From Eulemur rufifrons (lineage: Eukaryota > Chordata > Mammalia > Primates > Lemuridae), in the NCBI RefSeq assembly GCF_041146395.1, contig NC_090989.1, positions 251,896,843 through 251,960,842 on the forward strand: a stretch of DNA of 64,000 bases, read 5' to 3'. Below, one piece after another: positions 17,036-28,699 of this stretch. Numbering within the stretch: position 1 is the stretch's first letter; each line of letters starts with the position of its first letter. A program made the position numbers and the translations under genes. Below the pieces are notes generated by a model, which saw only the letters and a list, made by a program, of their open reading frames with translations, searched no databases and was not told the DNA's origin.

Positions 17036-17745
17036 TAATTCAAGACTTGACTTTATTTAGATTTTCTTAGTTTTTACCTAACATTCCTTTTCTGTTCCTG
17101 GTTCCCATCCAGGATACCACATTTAGTCATCATGTTCCTTTAGGCTCCTCTTTGCTATGACAGTTTCTCAGACTTTCCTAGTTTTTCATGGACTACAGTG
17201 ATTTGAATGTAGCCCCTCCAACATTCAGGTGTTGCCAATGTGATACTATCAAGAAATGGGGTTTTAAGAGGTGATTATGTCATGAGAGTTCTTCCCTCAT
17301 AAAAGAGCTTAAGTTATTAAGAAAGAAGATTCACACAGCATTAGACCCTTTTTGTCCTCTGCCTTCTGCCATGTGAGGACACAGTGTTCCTCCCCTCCAG
17401 GGGACGGAGTGTTCAAGGTGCCATCTTGGAAGCAGAGACAAGACCCTCACCAGAAAACTGAACCTGCTGGCACCTTGATCTTGGACTCTCCACCCTCCAG
17501 AAGTGAGAGAAAATAAATTTCTGTTCTTTATAAATTACCCAATCTCAGATATTTTGTATAGCAACACAAAATGGACTAAGAAAATGACTTTGATAATTTT
17601 GAGAAGTACTGGTCAGATATATTGTAAGATGCCCCCCCATGAGAATTTGTTGTTTTTCTCATGATTAGCCTGGGGTTATAGGTTTTTGGGAAGGAAGATC
17701 ACTCAGGTAAAGTGCCATTTTATCACTTGTTACCTATTTTTTAAA
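17036..17745 (-). repeat. L1M 3' UTR fragment, reverse, split by MaLR LTR
   Basis: The phrases ggataccacatttagtcatcatgttcctttaggctcctcttt and cttttgagaagtactggtcag with gattagcctggggttataggtttttggg match the reverse of the old-L1 3' UTR also seen in forward orientation at about 39.3-40.3 kb. A MaLR LTR sits between the two blocks. Confidence 0.7.
17197..17582 (+). repeat. MaLR-type LTR nested in L1 3' UTR
   Basis: LTR of the MST/MLT1 group: gatttgaatg start, tgccatgtgaggacacagtg, gcaccttgatcttggact, an aataaatttctgttctttataaattacccaat polyadenylation region and an aaaatggactaag end. Confidence 0.75.
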
Positions 17746-18189
17746 AAGTGAATACATAATAGCACATTTTCTCCAGTGGAACTTCTACCAATTTTCAACA
17801 CATTGAAAACTATCAAATTATGAATTTGTATAAAAATTGGAATAAGGCTTCTCCTCTGATATGTCTGTTTAGCTGAAGAAAACCCTGATATTGCAAGACA
17901 ATAGATAAAAGTAAATTGTTACCATTTACAACCACTTATCTATTCTTATCTATATGTATAAAGACTTTCCTAATGCTTTTCAAAACAAAAGTCAGAATTA
18001 CAAACAAAAGGACAGTGGCTGGAAAGTAAGATTAGATCAGTTTTTTAAAAAAGCTACATTTTGGAGTTGTATGTGTTAGAGTATAAACATTTTGATCCAA
18101 CCTCCCACCAGCACTATATTATCACACAAATAAATATAAAATTGCAAATAAGCACTACTTAATAAAAAGTAGGGTACTCTGATAGTATA

Positions 18190-18680
18190 TAACACTGGGA
18201 TGTAACCTTGGGGATATGGCCGACAGGGAAATCTTTGTGGAGGAAGTGACATTTAGGCTGAGACCTAAAGAGTAAGTTAATTAGGGGAAAAGCATTCTAG
18301 AAAGAGGAAATAACATGAACAAAGGTGTTGTGGTGGGGAAGAACTTGCACTGTGAAGAACTGAAACAGGCAGTACAGAGTGGTGGTCAAGAGCCTAGGTT
18401 CCAAATTCAGCCTGGGTTTTAAATCCCAGTTCTGTGCCCAACTTGCTGTGTGACCTTGGAAAAGTTACATAACCTCTCTGGACCTTGGTTTCCTCATTTA
18501 TACCTACCTTTTAGGGTGGTTGTGAGGACAGTAATTGTTCTGAATATTAGCATTTTATTATTATGATGAGCAGGACTAGAATGAAGTGGTGCTGGAAGGT
18601 GTTGGAGATGTGAGGCCACATATCATGGAGGCTGTTGAAGGATTTTAAGCATAGGTGTGACATCATGAAATTTATGTTTT
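18190..18680 (+). repeat. Ancient interspersed repeat, family not named, with MIR inside
   Basis: Phrases tgtggaggaagtgacatttaggctgagacctaaag, aaagcattctagaaagaggaaataacatgaacaaaggt and gaaggattttaagcataggtgtgacatcatg form a block that recurs, diverged, at 19780-19830 and 55150-55640. A MIR interrupts it at 18365-18560. I know the pattern as a common mammal-wide repeat but cannot name the family. Confidence 0.55.
18365..18560 (+). repeat. MIR SINE
   Basis: Well preserved MIR: gagtggtggtcaagagcctagg, aaatcccagttctgtgcccaac, tgctgtgtgaccttggaaaagttac, ctcggtttcctcattt-like core and gggtggttgtgaggacag. Confidence 0.85.
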
Positions 18681-18689
18681 AATACATTA

Positions 18690-19635
18690 ATCAGTCAACA
18701 AATTTCACGCTTCTGCTTTGTGGCAAAAAAAGACTCACGAGCTAAACCTTTCCTACCAGGCCGGCCTTCTTTTCATTCTCTCCTTTGCCCCTTGATCTAT
18801 TCATGTGTGGTAGTCTCTTTCTGGTAAGCATTAATTCAGAGTTCAGCACTCACAGAAGTGTTCTTCCCTTCCTCCTTCTACTCAAGCACAGTGCCTGGTG
18901 TAAGGGAAAGTTTACTACTCTTCCCTGGGTACAGCTGCTCTACAAGCTATCGTTTTCTGCTGAACTGCAATCGAGCTGTCTCATCCAGCTTCTCTCTAAT
19001 CTATCCCTGTCTGTCATTTTCTGTCCTGATATCCACTTGGGATGGACAACCTACCACCAGAACTTTGGGGGCACCAACCTCTATTACTGCTCTCATCTCA
19101 GTGGCCCAGTAGTCCCTTGGTCTTTCTGTACTCAGTACTCTGGGGCCACACAGGAACTTCTGAATCTCTGCATTGGAGACATATGCCATTGGGAACCCAG
19201 CATTATTTTGGGAGTGCTGCCTAGACGCTGCCTTCACAGATGCTGTGCTGTCGCCCACTCTCCCCTCCCCCACCTTCACGTCAAACAGAGCTTTCTGAGG
19301 CTTGTACCCTGCCACGAAGATCAAAGGATCTCAGGTCACCCATGTCCCTATCTGAATATTTCTATTGTGTCATCCCACCTCCATCCTCCTACTCTCAATG
19401 AAGAGTGCTTCTTTTTATTCATCTTCTTCTCTGGAATGAATTTTCTCTCTATCATATGTTCCATTTTTAGATAGGGACCATATTGGTAGAAAAGCTGCAG
19501 GGGAAAATGACTGGATTTTGAAAATACAATTTGGGTTAGGATGTCCGTGAAAGAAAAATGCACATTGATCTATTGTCAAAATATTATCTCCATTTAAATT
19601 ATTTGCTTGTTATCTGTCTCTACCAGAAGATACAA
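18690..19635. other. Intergenic; long unsupported open frame
   Basis: Holds an open frame of 229 codons at 18785-19474 (plus). The product is rich in Leu, Ser and Cys, shows no domain I know, has no clear Kozak context and overlaps open frames on both strands. I treat it as chance, with a small possibility of an old pseudogene. Confidence 0.3.
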
Positions 19636-19639
19636 ACTC

Positions 19640-19745
19640 CAAGATACTCCTTTGTCTATTTTCTCTACTGCTGGCTTTATCTCCAGCACCTAGCACAGGG
19701 GCTATTGCCCAAAAAACATTTGTAGAAAGAATGAAGGAATGAGAT
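19640..19745 (+). repeat. L2 3' end fragment
   Basis: The phrase ctccagcacctagcacaggggctattgcc followed by catttgtagaaagaatgaaggaatga is the typical L2 3' end. Confidence 0.6.
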
Positions 19746-19845
19746 TAGCAAACCAATGAATGATGGGTGATTTATTCTATTGGCAACAGGATCCATTGCA
19801 AGATTTTGAGCAGAGGATTGAAGCAATCAGATTTGCAGGTTATTA

Positions 19846-22240
19846 AATGTCTTTAAGCTATCACAGTACCATAAGTAGCAGTCTGTATTATCCACCCCAC
19901 CGCAAGTAGCAGCTATTAAATTAGCTCTCAAGTACACATGCTGCAGTGGAAGAATTCATGGCTGTAAATATTCAAATCCTTGAACAGCCTCCTGAGAAGA
20001 GCAAAGAAGAGATCATAAACCTAAAACTGCCCTCCCTCTCCATCCTCTCTTTTTTCCCCTCTTTCTCCCTAACTCTGGGGCCCTTTAGTCGGCTGACGTA
20101 GCTAGACATTGTAACCTTTTGAGAAAATTTCATCTGAGATCTGGATACCCAGCCCACTCTGCTGTTATATTTGCATTTCATGCTTAATTTGTCTGTAACA
20201 TTACAAATTTCATACTCCTACATCTCTACTGTTATAAAGAATACAATTTTGGTACTTCTCTTTTGCAAGGGAAATTAGCATTTTCACGTAAAATGGAGAA
20301 GAAAAATTGTTGGTCATCTACCTAAAATGTCTAGGGTATGATCTAAGCCTGAAGATTAAGTTCTCAGAGTCTGGGAGGAGCCATTTGTTTCTGCAGGTTT
20401 CTCAGTGTACTCAAGTGCTGCTGTAGACTTATTAATATACTTGGGTCTCTTCGTGTCCAGGGATGACCTGGTTGACTTTTCTTTTTGGTAAAACAGTAGG
20501 AACCTGAGATCAGACACACCATTTGGGAGTTTTCTCCTGAAATGACTCCCCATCTCTTGTTCCTTACCCTGACAGGATTTCCGACACAAGGGCAGAGTGC
20601 AGAAGCCTCCTCGCTGAAGGGGCCACCCGGAGTCCTGTGGGCCTCGTGTGGGAAACAAAGAGAGCTGAGGGCCTTGCGGCTAGTGCCCACCTCCAGAGCA
20701 GAACCGAGGGGTATGTCGGGAAGGGACTAGAGGGGAGCAAAAGAGCCCCAAGTGCATTTTCATAAAGATCAGGGACATTTACTCCTGGTATTTATGAAGA
20801 TTTCTAGTAATTATGTGACTGTTATTCTTATTTTATAGACTCTTACCATCAGGGAACTGATGTTTTAAGCAGGACAAAGAAATCAACAAAATTCTCAGGG
20901 TCAGGGACATGGAGAAGAACTGGCCCAGATTACGTTTTTGACATCTTTTTTTATATCAGAACTCTAATTCTAACCTTCAAAACCTAAAAATGGTTCATAA
21001 ACTTGTTTCAGTGTCTGAAGGGCAAGGAATAAATTGGGGAAATACATCCCGATTTGAGACATCTCTAGGCAGGAACTTAGACTGGGAAGACATTGTGGGC
21101 AGCTGGAAAAGAGGGCAAGAGGCCAAACCCTCAGCCTGTGGAATTCAAGATTAATTTGTTTCATGGTTATCTTAGAAAGGACTCAGACTTCCATCTCAAC
21201 CCATAAGCCAATACCCTAAAAGAAACAAAAATGTAAGTCTTTATGTTGTGGAGTAGGAGCAGCTATTTACCCAGAAATCATTTGAGTACAAAAAGGCCAC
21301 AGTGCGATCCTGGGGCTCCTCTCTACCTCCAGAACCTTCTCTCTGGTCTCTGGCATGTCTCTGGGATTTCATCCTGTGCCAGTCTACTCACCTCTGTCTG
21401 CTCTTTGTCAGCGTGGCCAGTATTCTCCTTCCTTATCTCATCCCTTCAAAGCAGACCCAGGGCTAGGGGAGGTCAGAATGCCTTTATGTGCTATTCTCTC
21501 CCACTGCTGCCATCCCGCTGAGCTGTCTGCAACCCCAAGCCATGCCCCAGTGTCAGGAAACTGAGACCATTTTTCCCCTGCTGGAGCAGCAGGGACATTG
21601 TAAGACCTTTGAGGATGGAAAAGGGGGTTGTATATGATGACTTTGATGTCTTCCAGCCCTGAGGTTCTGCAGGGCAAATGGGCAGACACCCAGTAGCTGT
21701 CTTCCTCCAGGATCCTATTGTTTGGGATGCCCAGGGAAAAGGGAGTCATAAATACCTTTTAGTTAATTTTACCCATAATCTCAATAGCTTAATTTAACCA
21801 CTGTTGAATTTTATGTGGCCTAGGTGGCTGGCCCAAAATAGATGCACAGTAAATGTGTGTTGAATAAACTATGAGAAACATATGCTAAGGTAATTTTAAA
21901 AGAATAATATTGGTAATGAAATTATAGATAATTTTTCCAAATTTTAATATAGTGGCATTATTACTTATATAATAAAAAATAATCTTTTCTTTAAATATTT
22001 TATAATTCATAAGTATATTTTTAAATATATAAGTATATGCTTAAATAACTTTATAGAAAATAAAGTTTATAAACATTTTCTTACCTATCACTATAACAAA
22101 ATACTATTTTTATATAAAAATTCAGAAAAAAATTTCTTCACACATTTTCTAAATATTCCCTAAATATCCCTGTTTCTCTCCTCTCTATCCCAGCTTAACT
22201 CCCACTAGAATGAAAGCCCCTCCACCATGATAACATGACT
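19846..22240. other. Intergenic region, nothing clear
   Basis: About 2.4 kb. Many overlapping frames at 20350-20730 and 21240-21750 lack recognisable similarity. A very AT-rich stretch spans 21880-22140. A short agtaaatgtgtgttgaataaa tail near 21850 looks like an L2/MIR end. Confidence 0.35.
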
Positions 22241-22249
22241 TCCCCACCC

Positions 22250-22375
22250 CCACCACAGAATATAAGCTTCATGAGAGCAGGAACTCCTTTTTTGTTCACC
22301 ACTGTATCCCTAGTTCCAAGAACAATGCCTGACAAATGGCAGTCACTCAATAAATATTGCTGAATAACTCAATAA
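22250..22375 (+). repeat. L2 3' end fragment
   Basis: Phrases agaatataagcttcatgagagcaggaactcc, actgtatccctagttccaagaacaatgcctgac and cactcaataaatattgctgaata match L2 3' ends closely. Confidence 0.75.
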
Positions 22376-22489
22376 ACATCTGTATGCATCTTCATTCAAA
22401 GTTGGGAGCACTAAAGCAATCAAGTGGAGGCAATGACAATACATATATTACCCAGATTCTCTTATTCTATTAATTCTATTATTCTATTA

Positions 22490-22680
22490 ATAATAGCTAA
22501 CATTTAGTAAGCATTTATTACGTAAATAAGCTAGGCACTTAGCTTATTTACTGGCAGGTAAAAATTCTATACTATAGACACTATTATTAATTGTATTTTT
22601 TAAAAACCTGGAGGAAACTGAAGTTTAGAGAGATTAGTATTGTGACTAGGTACTTACATGTGATATCCTTTTTTAATTTA
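22490..22680 (-). repeat. MIR SINE, diverged
   Basis: Reverse MIR arrangement: aacatttagtaagcatttatta, taggcacttagc, cctggaggaaactgaagtttagagag. The middle is heavily diverged, so the call is moderate. Confidence 0.5.
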
Positions 22681-22699
22681 GCAAAGCACTGAACCATCT

Positions 22700-24950
22700 T
22701 CACTAGTTATTCTCCGTAATAAAATTATGGAGTGAGACAATGTTTAAGTTCTCATTATTTAGATTCTGGAAGTCACACAGGGAGTGAAAGAGCTGCAATG
22801 AAGATACTGTATCCTCAATCCTAGTATGTGGCCACAGCAGCTCAGATTCCCCCCAAAAGATGAATGCAAACATATGTAGTAATGTTGCCCATGTCACAAG
22901 GCTGTGGTGGGGAGAGTTAATAAGTGATTACAAAATGCTTTGTAAATACAGAGTGCTGTAGAAATGCAAAACATCCTCAACAACAGTAATTAGTTCTAAT
23001 TGCTATCTCTATTCTGTGTGCAGCTGTCTCTCAAAATTCACTTTGGGAGTTTAATCTCCCCATCTCAAAGAAATAAAGTAACCTCCCTCTTTCTCAGACC
23101 CTACTGAGGAGCTGCCCCTCATTCCCTTCAGCTGCTGAATGCTCCCCGTGCACCCCCTCAGCCCTCCCTTCCTACTCTCAGGTGATCAGCAAAGGCTGAA
23201 TGCTGACATTAATTGGAAAAAAAGAGGTCTGCCTGAGCCTTGAGCCTTTCAAAATCTCTGATTTTCAAACAAAATGGGGCACAAGGGTCTGGAGAAGTAT
23301 ACAGACTTTTCAAAATAGAACTCTCTGCCCTCCCCTACACAGGAACTTTTCCTCCCTAGAAGCTCCAGTAATGCTCAAGGTAACTACAGTGAAATACCAG
23401 GCTGACAAATTATTGTTTATTTAACAATGTATGGCACATAATGGGTGCTGAATAAATGTAGCAATCATGCAGTGATCAACTCAACATTCATTTATACACT
23501 GTCTACAGCTTCCTGAATAGTTGCAAAAGAAACCATATGGTCCGCAAAACCATAAATACTCTCTGCCCTTTGCAGAAGTGTTTTGCCAACCCCTAATAGG
23601 GTGTGAATATAGATAGAGGAAAGGTCTGAGCCCTGAGTCAACATTTAGAGATAAGAAATATAAGAAAGAACTGTTAGTTCATGATACAGGCAGAAAACCA
23701 GGGGAATGTGGTGTCTCCAAACCAAATAAGGAAAGAGGGAGTGATCAATGAAGTTAATGTTGTATAGAAGACATGTAAGATGTGGATTGAGAACTGAATG
23801 CTGGATTTTATAACTTGAAGGCCATTGGAGACCTTCACAAGAACGTTCCTACCAGAGCCCTGGTAGGAATGAAAGTCTAATTGATGTAGTGGGTTCAAGA
23901 GAGAATGGGAAGAAAGGCAGTGGAGAGAGCTAGTATACAAAAGAGTTTTGCTAGAAAAGATAACAGAGAAAAAAGCTGTAAACTAAAAAAGATTGTAGAA
24001 TAAAAGGAGTGTATTTGGTTTTTGTGGGATTTTTTTAAGATATCATCTTACAACTTATCGGTATGCTGATGAGAATGTGGAAATGATTCAATGGAGATGA
24101 GAATGATGATGAAGATGGATGAGGACAAAGAGTAGGATGAAGAGGACAAGAGGTTAAATTATGACACAGATATGCCGTGGAGCTGCCTCCCCACTGGTAA
24201 GGAACAGAGTTTCAGCAATACGGGGAAGTGATTCCTGTGCCGCACATCTAGGGTAAGCAAGAGTCCTCAGAAAAGAAATGGAAACCGGAACCAAGAGCCA
24301 GAAAGCTGCCTGGACTCACTTGATGTAAAGGTAGTGGTTTGCGCCTCATAGTGGCCAGCCGAAGGCCAGCAAGGGAAGAAGCTGGGTAAGCCTGCCCAGG
24401 GATGGAAAGGAGCCTGGAGATTATGAAAATAAAGCTCTGACTTGCAAGTCCTACTGCCCAAATAGATTGATGGTTCTCTCTAGGTTGGTTTTCCTTTTGT
24501 TATCTTTTACTAACGTCTCAATGTGATATTCCATTTTTTAAATAGAGAATCTAACAAAAGCCCTGTGTCCGTGTGAAAATCAGAATGTTAAAAGAGCAAT
24601 GTTTGCTTGAGGCCAGTGTGGTAAGGGAAACTGATGAGGAAAAGGTGAATGAATTCCACAGGTACAGTGCCTAGGCCACAAAGTCCAGAGAGCCCTCAAT
24701 GTTCATTCCAGTGTTAACCTTAGAAATTTTGTGTTTTGTTTACTTAAGAGGAAACCTTAAAAAAATCATAGAAGATTTTACATGAAGGAGGGACATGTTC
24801 TAATAAGATAATGGGTATGATGGTATATGGTTCTTTCATAAAACAAAACTCTGAACTTTTAACTCTCTAGGAAGATTCTCCAGGCAAGGAGGGGAAGCTC
24901 AGCAAAGCAGCCCCAACACTGTTCCCTGAGCTGCTTCTTCCCCTGGGGAC
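22700..24950. other. Intergenic region, nothing clear
   Basis: About 2.2 kb without a firm repeat or gene. A GAT/GAA-rich purine stretch lies at 24075-24160. A short L2/MIR-like tail (gggtgctgaataaatgtagc) lies at about 23435-23465. Confidence 0.35.
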
Positions 24951-24956
24951 ACTGTT

Positions 24957-25239
24957 TTATATATATATATATAATTTCAGAATATTATGGGGGTACAAAC
25001 ATTTTGGTTACATATAATGCCTTTGCCTTGCCCAAGCCAGAGCTACAAGCATGTCCTTCCCCCATACAGTGCACTCCGCACCCATTAGTTGTGAGTGTAC
25101 CCATCCCCGCCACCCCCTCCCACCCATCTGGCACCCGATGAATATTACTTTCATGTGAGCACCTTAGTGTTGATCAGTTAGTACCAATTTGATGGTGAGT
25201 ACATATGGTGCTTGTTTTTCCATTCTTGTGATACTCTTA
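24957..25239 (-). repeat. Strepsirrhine-type L1 3' end, reverse, 5'-truncated
   Basis: Begins with a (TA)n run, then aatttcagaatattatgggggtacaaacattttggttacatat. This is the reverse of the L1 3' end seen in forward orientation at 39.7-40.0 kb. I associate this 3' end with lemur and galago L1s. About 280 bp remain, all 3' UTR. Confidence 0.75.
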
Positions 25240-25424
25240 CCTCCAGAACGGAGGCCTATCCCAGGCGTATAAAGGTCTTTCTTTCACATTGTTACCAGTG
25301 TGGTCAAAAACTTCTCTTGCCTTTGCAGGGCAGAGACAGACTAGAATATGCAAAGCCTTTTCCTTTCTGGGAGACTGAAGGAGAATGAAGCAAACAGAAA
25401 CCACAGACGCAGGAAAACAGGAAT

Positions 25425-25575
25425 ATGAAATCTAGGCACATGGGCTTTGAAGCCAGATAATCCTGGATTTAAATCAGGCTCTGACACTTTCTGGCCACAT
25501 AACTTTGTACAAGTTATTTAACTTCTGTAAAGTGTAGTTTCCTCATCTATAAAATTAGTAAATTCCTACCTACCA
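25425..25575 (+). repeat. MIR SINE
   Basis: Phrases gggctttgaagccagataatcctgg, atttaaatcaggctctgacactttctgg, acaagttatttaacttctgtaaagt and gtttcctcatctataaaat are a good MIR match. Abuts the left LTR of the ERV-L element. Confidence 0.85.
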
Positions 25576-25576
25576 G

Positions 25577-26050
25577 TGTTAGTTTAGGTCCTCCAAGAAG
25601 TAGCCACCAACATGAGATTAGACTTGCAAGAAATTCAGGGACATGCCTTCAAAAGATGATGGGTAGGGTGGAGGAGGACTCTGAGAGAGCTGTCAGACAA
25701 TGGTACATATCTGATCCCTGAGAAGGAGAGAGGGAAAGAAGGAAGGCTGGATAGAACAAACCTTCGACTGCCATGTAGAATCCTCAGGCCAAAGTCATCT
25801 GCCAGAGGAGTCTCACAAGAATAGTCCTGCCATAATATCCCCACTATGAGCCATCACTGGCTGGAAGCAAACCATGGGAAGTGTGGCCTCAGAGCAACTG
25901 TGGTGGTGTATTTAGCACACAGCATCTGGGGACATCAGTCAATTGTACTCCCTACAGTAGGAGATCTGAGAGGCACATTCTCATGGTTGCACACATCTGC
26001 TTCTCCAAGGGAGTTAGGGAGCAGCTCTTCCATGGTTCCCACAGACCTCT
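25577..26050 (-). repeat. ERV-L LTR (3' LTR of the reverse provirus)
   Basis: Starts TGTTAGTTTAGGTCC. Shares with the LTR at 30246 the blocks gagagctgtcagac, ctgatccctg, gagagagggaaagaaggaagg, tccatgggaagtgtggcc-like and gcagtaggagat. The inner border is approximate. Confidence 0.75.
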
Positions 26051-26641
26051 CTTCCTGAGGGTAAACTCAGAAGGGCCAGGTGAGTGGAACATCACTGCTG
26101 TTGCTCTCAGGCCTGCAGTTGGTACTCATACTCTTCCTTTCTCCATTCCAAATTCCTCTCAGTTACCTATCACCTTGGCAGGTCTTGGTGGCTTATCTGG
26201 TGGTGACCCAGCCTTCATTCCTGGAGGGTCTGGTAATCATACTGTTGGTAATCACATCCTTCTCAAGCTAGAATTTCTGCATGTGTCCATTCAAGGGGGC
26301 AAGGGAATACCAGGAGATGCCCAGCTGCATCCTTAGATTCTACACATATTCTCTTCCTGTCCCCATTGTGTAAAAGCAGCCTTGCCTCCTCCTGCTAATC
26401 AGGGTCAATTACCTCTACCAACATGGGGACTTCTCTTCTGAGGCTGGTCCCTGGACATAAGGAACCCAAAAAGCCTTGGTGGCAGGCATAGCTCATAGTT
26501 TGGTGGGACTCTTGTCTGTGCCTCCTGGAAAGAGTGCGCCTTCTCTGGAGACCAGGACCTCCAACTCTGCAGAGCTCAGAGTAGCAGGGATAGAAAATAC
26601 AAAATCCCTTAGTTGGTCATTGGGAGTAATGTTAAGTGCAG

Positions 26642-27044
26642 TTAGTCCTGCTTGCAGCTTTGGTTCCCAGACCCATGTATTCTTCCTGTTGGGGACCTAG
26701 CACCATATAAAGATCTCTGTATATATACTGCATCTTGAAGCATGGGGCCCATCCTTTTACAGTGTTGCCACCAAGCTGGCACTTTATCTGTGCCTTTAAA
26801 AGCTTGTTCTAGCATTTTCTGAGGCCAGCTGCCCCAGGATGGTGCTATGTGTGATATGACCAATGGACAGTATGATTGTGGGTCTCCTCCACACTTCCTT
26901 CACTGTGAAGTGGGTCTCATATTGGGATGCTGTGCTGTGTGGGGTTCTATGCTTTTGGATCAGGCATTCCATAACCCCCTGAGTAGTGATGCTGGCTGAG
27001 GCACCATAGGTAGCAAAGGCAAACCCATACCCAGAATAAATCAT
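26642..27044 (-). pseudogene. ERV-L pol remnant: integrase
   Basis: Two overlapping minus-strand frames (27044-26796 and 26863-26642) read as consecutive parts of an ERV-L integrase: the core segment with DTYSGYGFA-like start (here MIYSGYGFA), then a part after the catalytic core ending IHGSGNQ. The frame changes between them, so at least one frameshift is present. I do not restore it. Confidence 0.78.
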
Positions 27045-27075
27045 CTATCCCTCTGAGGGTGAACCACTGGCTCTT

Positions 27076-27432
27076 TGTCTTAGTCTGTTCAGGCTGCTAT
27101 AACAAAATACTACAAACTGGGTAGCTCATAAACAACAGAAATTTATTTCTCACAGTTCTGGAGGCTGGGAAGTCCAACATCAGAGCAGCAGCAGATTCAA
27201 CATCTGGTGGGAGCCCTCTTCCTTCATGGACAGATGTCTTCTCACTGTAATCTGACACAGCAGAAGAGGCAAATGAGCTCCCTTGGGCCTCTTTTATAAG
27301 GACATTAATCCCATTTATTAGGGCTCTACCCTCATGATTTAATCATTTCCCAAAGGCCCTACCTATTAATACTATCACCTAGGGGGTTAGAATTTCAACA
27401 TATTTTGGAGAGACACAAGCATTCAGACCTTC
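27076..27432 (-). repeat. MaLR-type LTR, reverse, nested in ERV-L pol
   Basis: Begins tgtcttagtctgttcaggctgctataacaaaatac and includes agaaatttatttctcacagttctggaggctgggaagtcc, which is the reverse of the MST/MLT1-type LTR end. It splits the ERV-L pol between RNase H and integrase. Confidence 0.8.
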
Positions 27433-27439
27433 CAGTATG

Positions 27440-28692
27440 GGAGAGGCCCAATGTAGTTGACTTGCCACTAAGTGGCTGAATAGTGCCATATCAAGGGCAC
27501 AACATTGGTCTCTATTGCTGATAGGTTGAACATTCAGAAGCAGCAGTAGCCAGAATTCCAGGGGCCTACATTTTGATTTCTCCTTCAGGAGCTTAATATA
27601 AGCTCCATACTGCATCTTTCCTACCACTGAGATTTTGCAACACCATAGGGTCCTCCAAATCCTATTGCTAGGACTGCTTACACCATAGCCTAAGGCAGCA
27701 GAGAGTCCTTTTCTTTTCAAAGTCCTTTTCAAAGCAGCAGTCTTACTTGTCACCCAGTATATGGTCCAGAGAACTCTTTCTAGGTATAGAATGTGTTGCT
27801 TCCAGATTCCAAAGAGGTCTACTGGCACTGTGCTTCCATCTTTATGGTAGGGGATACAAGAGATACAACTTGTTTTTTACTTTGGAAAGCTATCCCAACA
27901 AACTTCTAACCACTGGACCCCTGAAAACTTCACTGCAGTAGTAGATCCCTGAATCTCTGTAGGGTTATCTCCCACCCTCTGAAGCACATCAGCGTTCCGT
28001 CAATGAAATGTATCGGTGTGATGGTTCCGTGAGGTGCATTTGATGTCCAGATCTCGTCAAACCTTATTATGACAGAGAGTAGGAAAATTAACATAGCCCC
28101 GAGGGCAAACTGTAAATGAACATCCCATATGAACACAAACTATTTCTTATCCTCCTTCCTGATTGGAACTGGCTTTTGTCAGATCACTGGCCACATACCA
28201 TGCACCTGAAGAGTTACTGATCTGCTCTAGCAATTAGACCTATCTGGCACAGTAGCTACGACTGAGGCGTCTGCTTCTTTAAGCTTGAAGTGGTCTTCAG
28301 TCACTCCCAGGATCCGTCCAGGGATGTGATATCGGTTTTGGTTTTGGTGTTTTAGTTTTGTTTTGTTTTTCTCTGAATCTGCTTGCCAGGGAAGATATTG
28401 GTTTTTATTTACTATCTTGGCTGGGAAAGGAGTTGAGGGAATGGTTTCAAGGTTTCTAGTTGGCCTTCCTCACTATGATATATTTTACCCCATAGGCTAA
28501 GAACCCAATATAAGGGTTACTGTAATATCCCAGTATATCAGTGCAGTCAGGAACAGGGGAGATGACCACTGGGTGCACCCACAAACCCAGCAGGTCTACT
28601 CTAAGCCACACTTTAGCCAGGACTTCATTTATTACCTGGTCCCTGTAGGCCCCAAATTCTATGAGAACTGTGATGATGTTTTGGATCTCCAA
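27440..28692 (-). pseudogene. ERV-L pol remnant: protease edge, RT and RNase H
   Basis: Minus-strand pieces at 28692-28456 (with HPVVISPVPDC), 28136-27930 (with the damaged palm motif FIDG) and 27828-27440 (PVDLFGIWKQHILYLERVLW) follow each other in the order of an ERV-L pol. Frame changes and stops separate them. Recognition is by family resemblance only. Confidence 0.8.
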
Positions 28693-28699
28693 GTATCAA

